Shown here: positions 1 through 7,090 of the stretch, piece after piece
Layout of the letters: each line of letters opens with the position of its first letter
Numbering within the stretch: the stretch's first letter is position 1
Assembly: GCA_018610125.1 (NCBI GenBank)
Contig: JAHEOI010000256.1
Coordinates: forward strand, 1-11,433
DNA length: 11,433 nucleotides
Source: Verrucomicrobiota bacterium
GTDB lineage: Bacteria > Verrucomicrobiota > Verrucomicrobiia > Limisphaerales > JAHEOI01
Direction of reading: 5' to 3'
The notes under the pieces: generated by a model
The model's database searches: none
Told to the model about the DNA's origin: nothing
What the model saw: only the letters and a program-made list of their open reading frames with translations
Made by a program: the position numbers and the translations under genes

Positions 1-148
1 CGGCACGGAGGAATGCAAGCAACGCCTTCGACGGTGTCTCCAGGTGTCCCGGATCACCAACCGGGGAACGAAAGGCGGCTCGCCTTGGGCGGCATCGGTG
101 ATGAATGCGTTACTGCTCCGATTGGAAGGCACCGCAATTCCAGGTTAA
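1..148 (+). CDS. cobH: Precorrin-8X methylmutase (CobH/CbiC), C-terminal end only
   Basis: Only the last 48 codons are present; the gene enters from the left edge and the first full codon is at position 2. The enzyme moves a methyl group from C11 to C12 of precorrin-8X (or its cobalt form) to give hydrogenobyrinate or cobyrinate. The visible tail reads RITNRGTKGGSPWAASVMNA near its end, matching the family's C-terminal pattern of a Gly-rich RGxxGGS segment followed by an Ala-rich helix ending in NALL. It stops with TAA at 146-148, five bases before the cbiD start. This frame explains bases 1-150 and argues against extending cbiD upstream to the ATG at 13. The assignment rests on a short stretch, but the pattern and the cob-operon context agree. 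Confidence 0.83.
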   Translation, partial: GTEECKQRLRRCLQVSRITNRGTKGGSPWAASVMNALLLRLEGTAIPG

Positions 149-153
149 GCGAT

Positions 154-1332
154 ATGAAGCCGTTTGATTTAACCACAAAGGCGGCGAATGGCCTACAGCG
201 TGGCATCACAACAGGCACGTGCGCGACTGCAGCGGTCAAAGCGGCTCTGCTCTACTTGCTGTACGACCTTCGGTCGGATGTCGTTCGCGTGACCCTTCCT
301 GACGGAAGCCACTTTGTCCCGCTTGAGATTATGGAACTTGAAAAGACCGATTCTGAAAAAGCGGTGGCGGCCGTCATAAAAAATGCGGGAGATGATCCCG
401 ACCAGACGCATCGCGCTTGCATCCGCGCGGCGGTCTCGCGAAACCGCGGAATGGGAATTCGGTTTCTTCGAGGCAACGGCGTCGGGCAAGTGACCCAGCC
501 AGGGCTCGCGATTGCGATCGGCGAGCCGGCCATTAATCCCACTCCGCGAGCGATGATGCGCCAAGCGGTTCAGGAAGTCCTTGAAGAGGCCGAGCTCCCC
601 GAAGAGGGGAATTTTGACATAACAGTCGGCTGTGACAACGGCGAGGCTATTGCCGGCCGCACCTTTAACCCGAGACTGGGCATCGAGGGAGGGATCTCTA
701 TCCTCGGGACTTCCGGAATCGTCGAGCCGAAATCGCTCGCTTCCTTCCGGGCCTCGATCGAAATCTATATTCGCGTGGCGCTCGGAGACGCCCCGGAAGA
801 AATCGTCTTGGCCCCTGGCAATTTGGGACAGCGCTTTGCGCGGGAGAGCTTAAGTCTGCCGACCAAACAGGTTGTTCAGATTTCCAACTTTGTCGGCTTT
901 TCTCTTGATTACGTCGAACAGGTGCTTGAATCCAATCAAACATTTCTCTCCCGTCTTTGGCTGATCGGGCATCCCGGGAAGCTGGCGAAGCTGCTGGACG
1001 GGGTCTGGGACACGCATTCGCAACAAGGGACCAATCCCGTTGGATCGGTCTTGAACGCCGCTCGCCGTTTTCATCTCGACCGCGCGTTGCTCGAGGCGGG
1101 CGAGGGCCAACGGACGGTCGAGGGATTGATCGGGGCTTGGGAGGGCCATCCCGCAGTGGAGCGCTTTTGGCTTCAACTGGAGGAAGCCATTACAGAACGA
1201 GTACGCGATCGCTTACCGAGAGTTAACGAGGTTGCGACGCGGCTTTTTCAAATGAACGGAGCCCCATTGGCCGGACGTGAGCATAAAGCCGTAGGGGCTC
1301 ACCAGTCGAAATGGGAAGGAGGCCATCGATGA
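154..1332 (+). CDS. cbiD: Cobalt-precorrin-5B (C1)-methyltransferase CbiD
   Basis: CbiD transfers a methyl group from S-adenosylmethionine to C1 of (cobalt-)precorrin-5B; it is unrelated in fold to the other corrin methyltransferases. From the ATG at 154 the protein has 392 residues, slightly long for the family. Family hallmarks are the N-terminal RGITTGTCATAA (16-27), KNAGDDPDQTH (77-87), GIEGGISILGTSGIVEPKS (176-194), SNFVG (244-248) and IGHPGKL followed by THS (271-289). The frame is open back to an ATG at 13, but that start overlaps the cobH frame, has a GGAGG only one base ahead of it, and would add 47 residues that look unlike CbiD. The start at 154 has a weak AGG at 142-144 and lies just after the cobH stop, so coupled translation is likely. 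The presence of CbiD usually means CobF is absent. Confidence 0.96.
   Translation: MKPFDLTTKAANGLQRGITTGTCATAAVKAALLYLLYDLRSDVVRVTLPDGSHFVPLEIMELEKTDSEKAVAAVIKNAGDDPDQTHRACIRAAVSRNRGMGIRFLRGNGVGQVTQPGLAIAIGEPAINPTPRAMMRQAVQEVLEEAELPEEGNFDITVGCDNGEAIAGRTFNPRLGIEGGISILGTSGIVEPKSLASFRASIEIYIRVALGDAPEEIVLAPGNLGQRFARESLSLPTKQVVQISNFVGFSLDYVEQVLESNQTFLSRLWLIGHPGKLAKLLDGVWDTHSQQGTNPVGSVLNAARRFHLDRALLEAGEGQRTVEGLIGAWEGHPAVERFWLQLEEAITERVRDRLPRVNEVATRLFQMNGAPLAGREHKAVGAHQSKWEGGHR
1316..1322 (+). promoter_or_regulatory. Strong ribosome binding site for cobI
   Basis: AAGGAGG lies six bases before the ATG at 1329 and inside the end of cbiD. It decides between two in-frame starts: the ATG at 1311 would have this Shine-Dalgarno inside its own coding sequence, so 1329 is preferred. 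Confidence 0.85.
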
Positions 1333-2063
1333 GGCAAACCGAGCAATTTTACGGGGTCGGTGTCGGTCCTGGAGAGCCGGGTTTAATCCCGGTCGCGGCC
1401 TGGGAGGCGATCCATGATTGCGATCACATATTGGTGCCCCGGGCAAAGTCGATGTCGCTCTCGATCGCACGGCGTTGTCTTCCCGAGTCGAATATCCCCG
1501 AAGAGCGATTTGAGGAAATTGAGTTTACGATGGATCCGCAACGTTCCCGGATGGAAGAGCATTACCGGGATTTGGCGACCTCGATAACCGAGCGACTTCG
1601 AAACGGGAAGCGCGTCGCGTACCTGACCCTCGGGGATCCGCTCTCTTATTCGACTTACAATTACCTGCTTTCAGCCGTTCGACGTGAGCTGCCCGACTTG
1701 CGGTACCGGACTTTCCCGGGCATCCCAAGCTACTGCGCGGTTGCGGCCGCGACGGACCGGAGCTTGGGCGAGGGTAAGGAGAGCGTCCTTATTCTGCCGT
1801 GTCCCGATCAGCCCGACGCCGTGCGTGCGGCAATCGAGCAGCACGATGTCGTGATCCTCATGAAGATTGGCAATCGATTGCCACAAATTCTGGGGCTCGT
1901 GAAAGAGCTTGGGATTGAATCCAATTGCGTCCTTGGCTCACGGGTAGGAATGCCCGAAGAGGTAATCTTCAACGGCCTCGAGGGCGAGCGTCCACCCGAC
2001 TCGATGGGCTATCTCGCCACCATGTTGATACGAAAGCAATCGCCAAAAGAGAAATCATCATGA
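1329..2063 (+). CDS. cobI: Precorrin-2 C20-methyltransferase (CobI/CbiL)
   Basis: This SAM-dependent methyltransferase of the tetrapyrrole methylase fold methylates C20 of precorrin-2 (CobI) or cobalt-factor II (CbiL), the first methylation specific to the corrin branch. The 244-residue protein is of normal length. It shows the N-terminal GVGVGPGEPGL loop (9-19), PRAKS (38-42), the SAM-binding LTLGDPLSYST (99-109) and FPGIPSYCAVAAA (129-141), the last being characteristic of the C20 enzyme rather than CobM or CobJ. The start at 1329 overlaps the cbiD stop in an ATGA and has a near-perfect Shine-Dalgarno. The stop at 2061-2063 again overlaps the next start. The sequence does not tell me whether the substrate is metal-free or carries cobalt; the CobN downstream favours metal-free, CbiG favours cobalt. 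Confidence 0.95.
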   Translation: MRQTEQFYGVGVGPGEPGLIPVAAWEAIHDCDHILVPRAKSMSLSIARRCLPESNIPEERFEEIEFTMDPQRSRMEEHYRDLATSITERLRNGKRVAYLTLGDPLSYSTYNYLLSAVRRELPDLRYRTFPGIPSYCAVAAATDRSLGEGKESVLILPCPDQPDAVRAAIEQHDVVILMKIGNRLPQILGLVKELGIESNCVLGSRVGMPEEVIFNGLEGERPPDSMGYLATMLIRKQSPKEKSS

Positions 2064-2830
2064 AAGTGTACTTTATCGGAGCAGGTCCCGGCGCGAGTGA
2101 CTTAATCACGGTGCGTGGTGCCAACATCCTGGCACGGACGCCACTCATTCTCTACGCCGGATCACTAGTGAGCCGTGACATACTCGCTTACGCCTCAAGC
2201 GATGCCCAAGTGGTCAATACCGCCAATTTGAACTTGGACGAACAGGAGGCTTATTATCGGGATGCCAGCGAGCAGAACCGGGATGTGGCGAGAATCCACT
2301 CCGGTGACCCCGGCATTTACGGGGCCTTGGCGGAACAAATGCGACGGTTGGATGAGCTCGGCATTGCCTATGAAACCGTACCGGGTGTTTCGTCGTTCAC
2401 TGCGGCCGCGGCGCAAATCCAGTCGGAGCTAACCAAGCCGGAGGTCTCTCAAACGATCATTCTGACACGTACTTCCGGACGGGCTTCGGCTGTCCCGACG
2501 AAAGAATCCTTAACGAGCTTGGCCAAGCATCGTTCCACCTTGTGCGTGTTTCTTTCCGGTGGGAATCTCCGGTCGGTTGTCGATGAGCTTGCCACGTCGT
2601 ATCCGCCCGAAACGCCCGTCGCGCTTGTCCGGAGTGTGAGCTGGCCGGAAGAAACCTGTCATCGGAGCACCCTGGGCAATCTACTCAATGAAATCGAGCC
2701 GAGTCAGTGGCGGCTCACCACGCTGTTGCTCATTGGGGATGTTTTGACAACCGAGCGGGCGCCCGAGTCAAAGCTCTACTCAAGGGACTATGCCCATCGT
2801 TACCGAAAGGCGAGCCGGGAGGCGATATGA
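2060..2830 (+). CDS. cobM: Precorrin-4 C11-methyltransferase (CobM/CbiF)
   Basis: This enzyme adds the C11 methyl group from SAM to precorrin-4 (or cobalt-precorrin-4), giving precorrin-5. The 256-residue protein begins MKVYFIGAGPGASDLITVRG, the typical glycine-rich first strand and loop. It carries RIHSGDPGIYGALAEQM (78-94) with the GDP SAM loop, VPGVSSFTAAAA (107-118) and the TRTSGRASAVP segment (136-146), all typical of CobM/CbiF. The ATG at 2060 overlaps the cobI stop as ATGA; the frame is open further upstream, but that part lies within cobI and looks unlike CobM. Only a weak AAGAG precedes the start, so translation probably depends on re-initiation from cobI. Its product is the substrate expected for CbiG or CobM-linked deacylation, and cbiG follows directly. 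Confidence 0.96.
   Translation: MKVYFIGAGPGASDLITVRGANILARTPLILYAGSLVSRDILAYASSDAQVVNTANLNLDEQEAYYRDASEQNRDVARIHSGDPGIYGALAEQMRRLDELGIAYETVPGVSSFTAAAAQIQSELTKPEVSQTIILTRTSGRASAVPTKESLTSLAKHRSTLCVFLSGGNLRSVVDELATSYPPETPVALVRSVSWPEETCHRSTLGNLLNEIEPSQWRLTTLLLIGDVLTTERAPESKLYSRDYAHRYRKASREAI
2817..2822 (+). promoter_or_regulatory. Ribosome binding site for cbiG
   Basis: GGGAGG ends four bases before the ATG at 2827 and lies within the last codons of cobM. It supports 2827 as the cbiG start over the in-frame upstream ATG at 2707, which would read through cobM coding sequence with no matching signal. Confidence 0.75.
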
Positions 2831-3609
2831 ATCATCGTATCGGCATTTGGACTGTCAGAGAAGAAGCGGGCGCGATCGCTCGTCATTTGGCGGCGGAGCT
2901 GCCCGGGCAAGATCGGAGGCATGTTTCCGGCGACGCCGGCTCCAACTCGGAAACGTTTTCCCGGATTTTTGGCAATCATTCACAATGGGTGCTGGTGATG
3001 GCGACCGGGATCGCAGTGCGTTACTTGAATGGGAAGCTCACTCACAAAAGCGAGGACCCGGGTGTCGTCGTTCTTGATGATGCGTGCCGGTTTTCGATTT
3101 CGCTTGTCGGCGGCCATGAGGGCGGTGCCAATGAGCTTGCTTATCGGGTCGCAGAGATCACGAGTGCGGTGCCGGTCGTCACGACGGCGACCGAGGCGAT
3201 CAAACCGCTTGTTCTCGGTGTCGGCTGTCGAAAAGCCATCCAATGCGACCGATTGGATGGCGCGATCCGAGATGCGCTTGCCGGAGTGCAACATTCGCTT
3301 TCGGATGTGCGGGAGTTGGTAACAGTCGATGTCAAAGGGCGTGAGCCGGGGCTGCGAGAGTGGTGTGAGGCCTACGGCATCCCGCTGCGAACATTCACGC
3401 GGCAACAAATTAATGAACGTCACTGGACCGGGCATCCCTCTGAATGGGTCTGGGAAAACCTCGGTGTCCCGGCGGTGTCCGAGCCTTGTGCTCTGCTGGC
3501 AGCCCATCGAGGCAGCCTAATCCTTCGCAAGGAGATCAAGGACGGAGTGACCGTTTCAATCCTGAAAGATCAACTTCACGGCGGTGAAAAGAGACATGGT
3601 ATTACATAG
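2827..3609 (+). CDS. cbiG: Short CbiG: cobalt-precorrin-5A hydrolase, N and C domains fused without the middle domain
   Basis: CbiG opens the ring-A lactone of cobalt-precorrin-5A and releases the two-carbon fragment as acetaldehyde in the anaerobic route. The protein has 260 residues, whereas enteric CbiG has about 350. The N domain is clear: MATGIAVRYLNGKLTHKSED (58-77), then VVVLDD, and LVGGHEGGANELAYRVA (93-109). The C domain (the CobE-like part) starts almost at once with LVLGVGCRKAI (128-138) and ends with VPAVSEPCALLA (214-225), LILRK and GVTVSI (240-245). The family's usual middle domain between them is therefore missing rather than cut off at an end. The start at 2827 overlaps the cobM stop as ATGA. 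The last codons overlap the cobJ-cobK start. CbiG beside CobN is unusual, so it may act on a metal-free substrate or serve as a CobE-like helper; this is inference. Confidence 0.92.
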   Translation: MNHRIGIWTVREEAGAIARHLAAELPGQDRRHVSGDAGSNSETFSRIFGNHSQWVLVMATGIAVRYLNGKLTHKSEDPGVVVLDDACRFSISLVGGHEGGANELAYRVAEITSAVPVVTTATEAIKPLVLGVGCRKAIQCDRLDGAIRDALAGVQHSLSDVRELVTVDVKGREPGLREWCEAYGIPLRTFTRQQINERHWTGHPSEWVWENLGVPAVSEPCALLAAHRGSLILRKEIKDGVTVSILKDQLHGGEKRHGIT

Positions 3610-5242
3610 CTCTTCAGGACAACTGCATCTGGTTTCCGTCGGCCCCGGTTTCAGGGACCTTATTCCTCCCGCGGCTCGTGAAGCGTTGCGGGGCAGTGAC
3701 GCGGTCGTGGGCTATGACCTTTACCTCCACTGGATTCGTCCGTGGCTGACGAGTCAGCGTGTCTATACCTATCCGATAACCCAAGAGATCGAGCGAGCTG
3801 ATTGTGCGCTTGCGCTGGCGCGTCAAGGTCAAGTCGTCAGTCTTGTGTCCAGCGGCGATATCGGGATCTATGGGATGGGGGCCCTTGTCTTTGAACGGAT
3901 GGCTGAAGAGGAGCCGTTTGACCTCAACGTCGTTCCCGGCATTTCAGCGGCCCATGCCGCCGCCGCGTTGTTGGGGGCGCCGCTTTCACATGACTATGCG
4001 ACGCTCTCGTTGTCGGACCGGCTCTGCCCTTGGGACTGGATCGAACAGCGTGCCCGAAAGCTGGCTGAAGCCGACCTGGTGGTGGCGCTTTACAATGTTC
4101 GGAGCCGTGGGCGGCCGGAGGGAGTCTATCGCCTCTTGAAGATGTTCCTTTCGCATAAAGGCCCGAGCACTGTCTGTGGCGTGGCTCGCGATGCCTTTCG
4201 GGAAGACGGTTACCATTATACCTGCCATCTCAAAGATTTGATGTCGCATACCTTCGACATGAGGCATACAATCGTCATAGGCAATCGCTTCACTCAAGAG
4301 AAAGGAGACTTCCTTTATACCCCGCGCGGCTACCAAGGTTGGGAATCACCAACTGCCGAGACCTCAAAGGAAGAGGCATCAACTCCATCAATCGCAGCGA
4401 CGTCAAAGGGAGAGGCAGTTTCCGACGTTGAAGCAGGCGGCCCCACGATTTGGGTCTTTACCGGTACGAGCGATGGCAATCGATTGGTTCAGCACCTCGC
4501 CAAGGGCCATCGAAACCTCGTTGTCTCGACTGCTTCCGATTATGGCGAAGAGCTTGCATCGCAATCCATGCCGGGAATCACCCGCGTCACCGGCAGGATG
4601 GGAGTGGCCAGACGCCGTGAATGCCTTCGAGCGTCTCATGCCGTCGCCATTGTTGATGCGACTCATCCATTTGCCGAGCGGATCTCAAAGCAGCTCATTG
4701 GATTGGCCGATGACTTGAATATCCCTTATCTTCGCTACGAACGACCTTCATCCCGGCTGACCGAAGCCGCCCACTGCGTCGATACGGTCGAAGCCGCCGC
4801 CGCAAGGGCCCTCGATCTTGGAGATCGCATCTTTCTTGCCACCGGTTCGCAACAAATCGATTCTTTTCTTGATACCCCGAATGCAGGGTCAAAAACTTGG
4901 TTTGTTCGGGTCGCGCCCGTGCAGGAAGCAATGGATCACGTCACTCGTGCGGGTGTTCCAAGGAATCACATTTGCGCCATCCATGGACCTGCCTCAGCGG
5001 CGCTCAATGCAGCCTTGTGGCAAGAGTGGCAAATCGACTGTGTGGTGACCAAAGAATCCGGACCGAACGGAGGACTCGATGCCAAGATCGAAGCGTGCCG
5101 CCGGCTTGAAATCCCCCTCATCGTAATTCGGCGCCCGGCAATCGATTACCCGTGGGTGAGTCAACATTTTGAAGCCATCGACGAGTTTCTTTCCCAACAG
5201 CGGAACCAAAGCAAAGATACCGGAGAAATCCGTCAAATCTAA
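3596..5242 (+). CDS. cobJ-cobK: CobJ-CobK fusion: precorrin-3B C17-methyltransferase plus precorrin-6A reductase
   Basis: One 548-residue protein carries two pathway enzymes. Residues 1-250 are CobJ/CbiH, which methylates C17 and drives ring contraction: VSVGPGFRDL (13-22), SSGDIGIYGMGALVF (85-99), VVPGISAAHAAAALLGAP (112-129), SHDYATLSLSD (131-141), YNVRSRGR (166-173) and IVIGNRF (226-232). Residues 251-283 form a Thr/Ser/Glu/Ala linker with an internal duplication. Residues 284-540 are CobK/CbiJ, which reduces the macrocycle of precorrin-6A with NADPH: VFTGTSDGNRL (287-297), VDATHPFA (353-360), RYERPS (380-385), VTKESG (484-489) and RRPAI (512-516). These two steps are not consecutive. The ATG at 3596 overlaps cbiG by 14 bases; a GTG at 3584 would add four residues, and neither start has a good Shine-Dalgarno. 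The methyltransferase and the reductase domain both look intact. Confidence 0.95.
   Translation: MVLHSSSGQLHLVSVGPGFRDLIPPAAREALRGSDAVVGYDLYLHWIRPWLTSQRVYTYPITQEIERADCALALARQGQVVSLVSSGDIGIYGMGALVFERMAEEEPFDLNVVPGISAAHAAAALLGAPLSHDYATLSLSDRLCPWDWIEQRARKLAEADLVVALYNVRSRGRPEGVYRLLKMFLSHKGPSTVCGVARDAFREDGYHYTCHLKDLMSHTFDMRHTIVIGNRFTQEKGDFLYTPRGYQGWESPTAETSKEEASTPSIAATSKGEAVSDVEAGGPTIWVFTGTSDGNRLVQHLAKGHRNLVVSTASDYGEELASQSMPGITRVTGRMGVARRRECLRASHAVAIVDATHPFAERISKQLIGLADDLNIPYLRYERPSSRLTEAAHCVDTVEAAAARALDLGDRIFLATGSQQIDSFLDTPNAGSKTWFVRVAPVQEAMDHVTRAGVPRNHICAIHGPASAALNAALWQEWQIDCVVTKESGPNGGLDAKIEACRRLEIPLIVIRRPAIDYPWVSQHFEAIDEFLSQQRNQSKDTGEIRQI
4361..4417 (+). repeat. In-frame imperfect direct repeat in the CobJ-CobK linker
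   Basis: Two 18-base copies, at 4361-4378 and 4400-4417, agree at 16 of 18 positions and are 39 bases (13 codons) apart. They encode ETSKEEA-like and ATSKGEA-like segments in the hydrophilic linker between the CobJ and CobK domains. An in-frame tandem duplication that lengthened the linker is the simplest reading. Confidence 0.7.
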
Positions 5243-5270
5243 AAACCAGAAAACCAAACGAACGAATAAT

Positions 5271-5906
5271 ATGACGATAAATGAAAATAGGAACGGTATA
5301 GGAAATAAAGTCATGGGCCTCGGCCTTTTGTTCGGAATCCCTTCACTGCTGATCTGCTTAATGCCTCAAGTTGCTCAAGCTCACCATGTGATGGAGGGAG
5401 GCTCCTTCACCAACGGCCTGAGCTACCCGATTCACGGCCTGGATCATCTCCTGGCCATCGTGGCTGTCGGCCTTTGGGCTGCCCTTAACGACGGCCGAAG
5501 GCGGCTCGGTATTTTCGCCGGATTTAACGGGGCATTACTGATCGGCGCGGCACTCGGCATGGCACGACTTGGATTCCCATTGGTTGAGCAAGGGATTCTC
5601 CTCTCGATTGTTGCTATAGGGCTTCTTATTGCCGTGACCTTTCAAGGGGCGGCTTGGCTATTGGCGGGCTTGGCCACCCTATTCGCGGTATTTCACGGCT
5701 ACGCGGGCGGGGCCGAGATGCCTGCCGAAAACGGCGCGATAATCTATTCGCTCGGCTATCTCGTTTGCACTCTGCTGCTACAAGGTGGCGGCCTTGCGTT
5801 TGGCATTTTCTTATGCCGCCAAGAGAAGCTGCCGGTCGTTCGCGCCATCGGCGCCGCCGTTTGTGTTATCGGCGTCCTCTTGATGGTTGGTGTGATTCAT
5901 CCGTGA
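5271..5906 (+). CDS. hupE: HupE/UreJ-family membrane protein, probable cobalt (or nickel) permease
   Basis: HupE/UreJ proteins are inner-membrane permeases for Ni or Co; in this operon cobalt uptake is the likely role. From the ATG at 5271 the protein has 211 residues: a Lys/Arg-containing start, a hydrophobic segment (15-34) and an AQA signal-peptide cleavage site (35-37), followed by HHVMEGG and about five to six further membrane segments. Family segments are YPIHGLDHLLAIVAVGLWAA (52-71) and FHGYAGGAEMP (141-151). Both deviate from the usual HX5DH and FHGX[AV]HGXE motifs: Tyr52 replaces the first His, with a His shifted to 55, and Gly146 replaces the second-motif His. An ATG at 5313 has a better Shine-Dalgarno (AGGA, 5300-5303) and would give 197 residues, but with no basic n-region. 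The A-rich bases 5243-5270 before the gene hold no convincing promoter. Function is inferred from family and context. Confidence 0.88.
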   Translation: MTINENRNGIGNKVMGLGLLFGIPSLLICLMPQVAQAHHVMEGGSFTNGLSYPIHGLDHLLAIVAVGLWAALNDGRRRLGIFAGFNGALLIGAALGMARLGFPLVEQGILLSIVAIGLLIAVTFQGAAWLLAGLATLFAVFHGYAGGAEMPAENGAIIYSLGYLVCTLLLQGGGLAFGIFLCRQEKLPVVRAIGAAVCVIGVLLMVGVIHP

Positions 5907-5939
5907 GAGCAGGCAATCGAGAAAAACGGTGCCAAGACT

Positions 5940-7088
5940 ATGAAAATACCAGTCACCATTGTAACAGGCTTCTTAGGGTCCGGAAAAACAACGCTTATCA
6001 GCAAGCTCCTGAATTCGAATCCGGATCGTCGACTGGCGGTGCTTGTGAACGAGTTTGGGGAGACCTCGGTCGATGGCTCCCTTTTACGCACTGCCAGTGA
6101 TCAGTGCGATATCGAGGTCCATGATCTTCCGAACGGATGCATCTGTTGCACCGTCAAAGACGATTTTTTACCGGTCATGCGGCGGTTGCAAGAGCGGAAG
6201 CATGAGATCGACCATGTGCTGATCGAGACTTCCGGTCTGGCGCTGGCCACTCCGGTAATGCGGGCCCTTGCATGGCCGGAAATCCGGAATGACTTCCAAT
6301 TGGACGCGGTCTTGGCCGTCATCGATACCCCGCAGCTTCTGGATGGGGCCCTTGAAGCCGGGAATCCGATCCCTGGCAAGGACCAAGCGGCATCGGATGC
6401 TTTGGTCCATTCCAACTCGGTTGACACCATTCTCTGCCAACAGCTTGAGAATGCCGATGTGGTGGCGCTGAACAAGATTGACCAATATGACGAAGAGGCG
6501 CTGATGGAAGCCGAAAAGCTGGCTCGCCAAAAGGCCCCACAAATGCGCTTCTTGGAGCTCGCCTACAACGCCGAGTTGGACACGCGGCTTTGCATGGGGC
6601 TTAATCTGCACGAGACGCCGGCGGCAACCCACGCCCATTCGCATGATCACCACCACGGTCCGTTGACGACGATGCCGGATGCCGGCGATCAGCCTCTGGC
6701 GGATCAGGAGCAATTCGATGGCCATGCCCACGGTGGACTGGGCGCCCATGAGCATGGTGACGGGACGCACGAGCATTTCCATGAGCATGATGTGGGCTGG
6801 CAATCGTTCGTTCTTCGCTCCTCCGAGCCTCAGGACGCGCAAGACCTTAAGCTGGCTGTCCGGCAAGCCACTCACGAGCAGCCCATCTTGCGGGCAAAAG
6901 GTTTTGCCACGATTCAAGACAAAGCGTATCGCCTTGCTGTTCAGGCCGTGCGAACGCGGGTGCAAACCTATTTCGAATCCGAGCACGCCCACGGTAAGGA
7001 GTCGTCGATTGTCTTTATCGGGTATCATCCGGACCGAAAGCAAGTGGCCAAGGTCATCAGCGAGAAAACCCAAACCGCCTGGCAATAG
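5940..7088 (+). CDS. cobW: CobW, cobalt-handling G3E-family GTPase
   Basis: CobW is a cytoplasmic G3E P-loop GTPase thought to deliver Co(II) to the CobN chelatase. The 382-residue protein shows the Walker A GFLGSGKTT (10-18), NEFGE (37-41), the metal-binding NGCICC with its CxCC motif (65-70), ETSGLA (96-101) and the guanine-specificity NKID (178-181). A C-terminal domain follows after about residue 285. Between 231 and 283 lies a His-rich insert with 14 histidines, probably a metal buffer or sensor region. The gene sits 33 bases after hupE with only a weak ribosome binding site, and ends two bases before cobN. The position directly before cobN supports CobW over other G3E members such as the zinc-related ZigA/YeiR group, although sequence alone separates these poorly. 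Confidence 0.93.
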   Translation: MKIPVTIVTGFLGSGKTTLISKLLNSNPDRRLAVLVNEFGETSVDGSLLRTASDQCDIEVHDLPNGCICCTVKDDFLPVMRRLQERKHEIDHVLIETSGLALATPVMRALAWPEIRNDFQLDAVLAVIDTPQLLDGALEAGNPIPGKDQAASDALVHSNSVDTILCQQLENADVVALNKIDQYDEEALMEAEKLARQKAPQMRFLELAYNAELDTRLCMGLNLHETPAATHAHSHDHHHGPLTTMPDAGDQPLADQEQFDGHAHGGLGAHEHGDGTHEHFHEHDVGWQSFVLRSSEPQDAQDLKLAVRQATHEQPILRAKGFATIQDKAYRLAVQAVRTRVQTYFESEHAHGKESSIVFIGYHPDRKQVAKVISEKTQTAWQ

Positions 7089-7090
7089 GT

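Noticed and set aside
13..153. An upstream, in-frame ATG that would extend CbiD by 47 residues.
   Set aside because: The bases encode the CobH C-terminus in another frame, the extension does not look like CbiD, and the GGAGG lies only one base from the ATG.
1..153. Possible cobalamin riboswitch ahead of cbiD.
   Set aside because: I could not find the conserved B12-box pattern, and the stretch is coding for the end of cobH. A riboswitch, if any, would lie further upstream outside the window.
2980..3507. A 175-codon open frame on the minus strand opposite cbiG.
   Set aside because: It has no recognisable domain and lies opposite conserved CbiG motifs.
5243..5312. A-rich stretch before and at the start of hupE as an internal promoter or terminator.
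   Set aside because: No paired -35/-10 elements with proper spacing and no hairpin followed by a T-run are visible; it may simply be an open, A-rich translation start region.
6168..7085. A 305-codon open frame on the minus strand opposite cobW.
   Set aside because: It is a shadow of cobW; its unusual composition mirrors the His-rich insert, and no family motif is visible.
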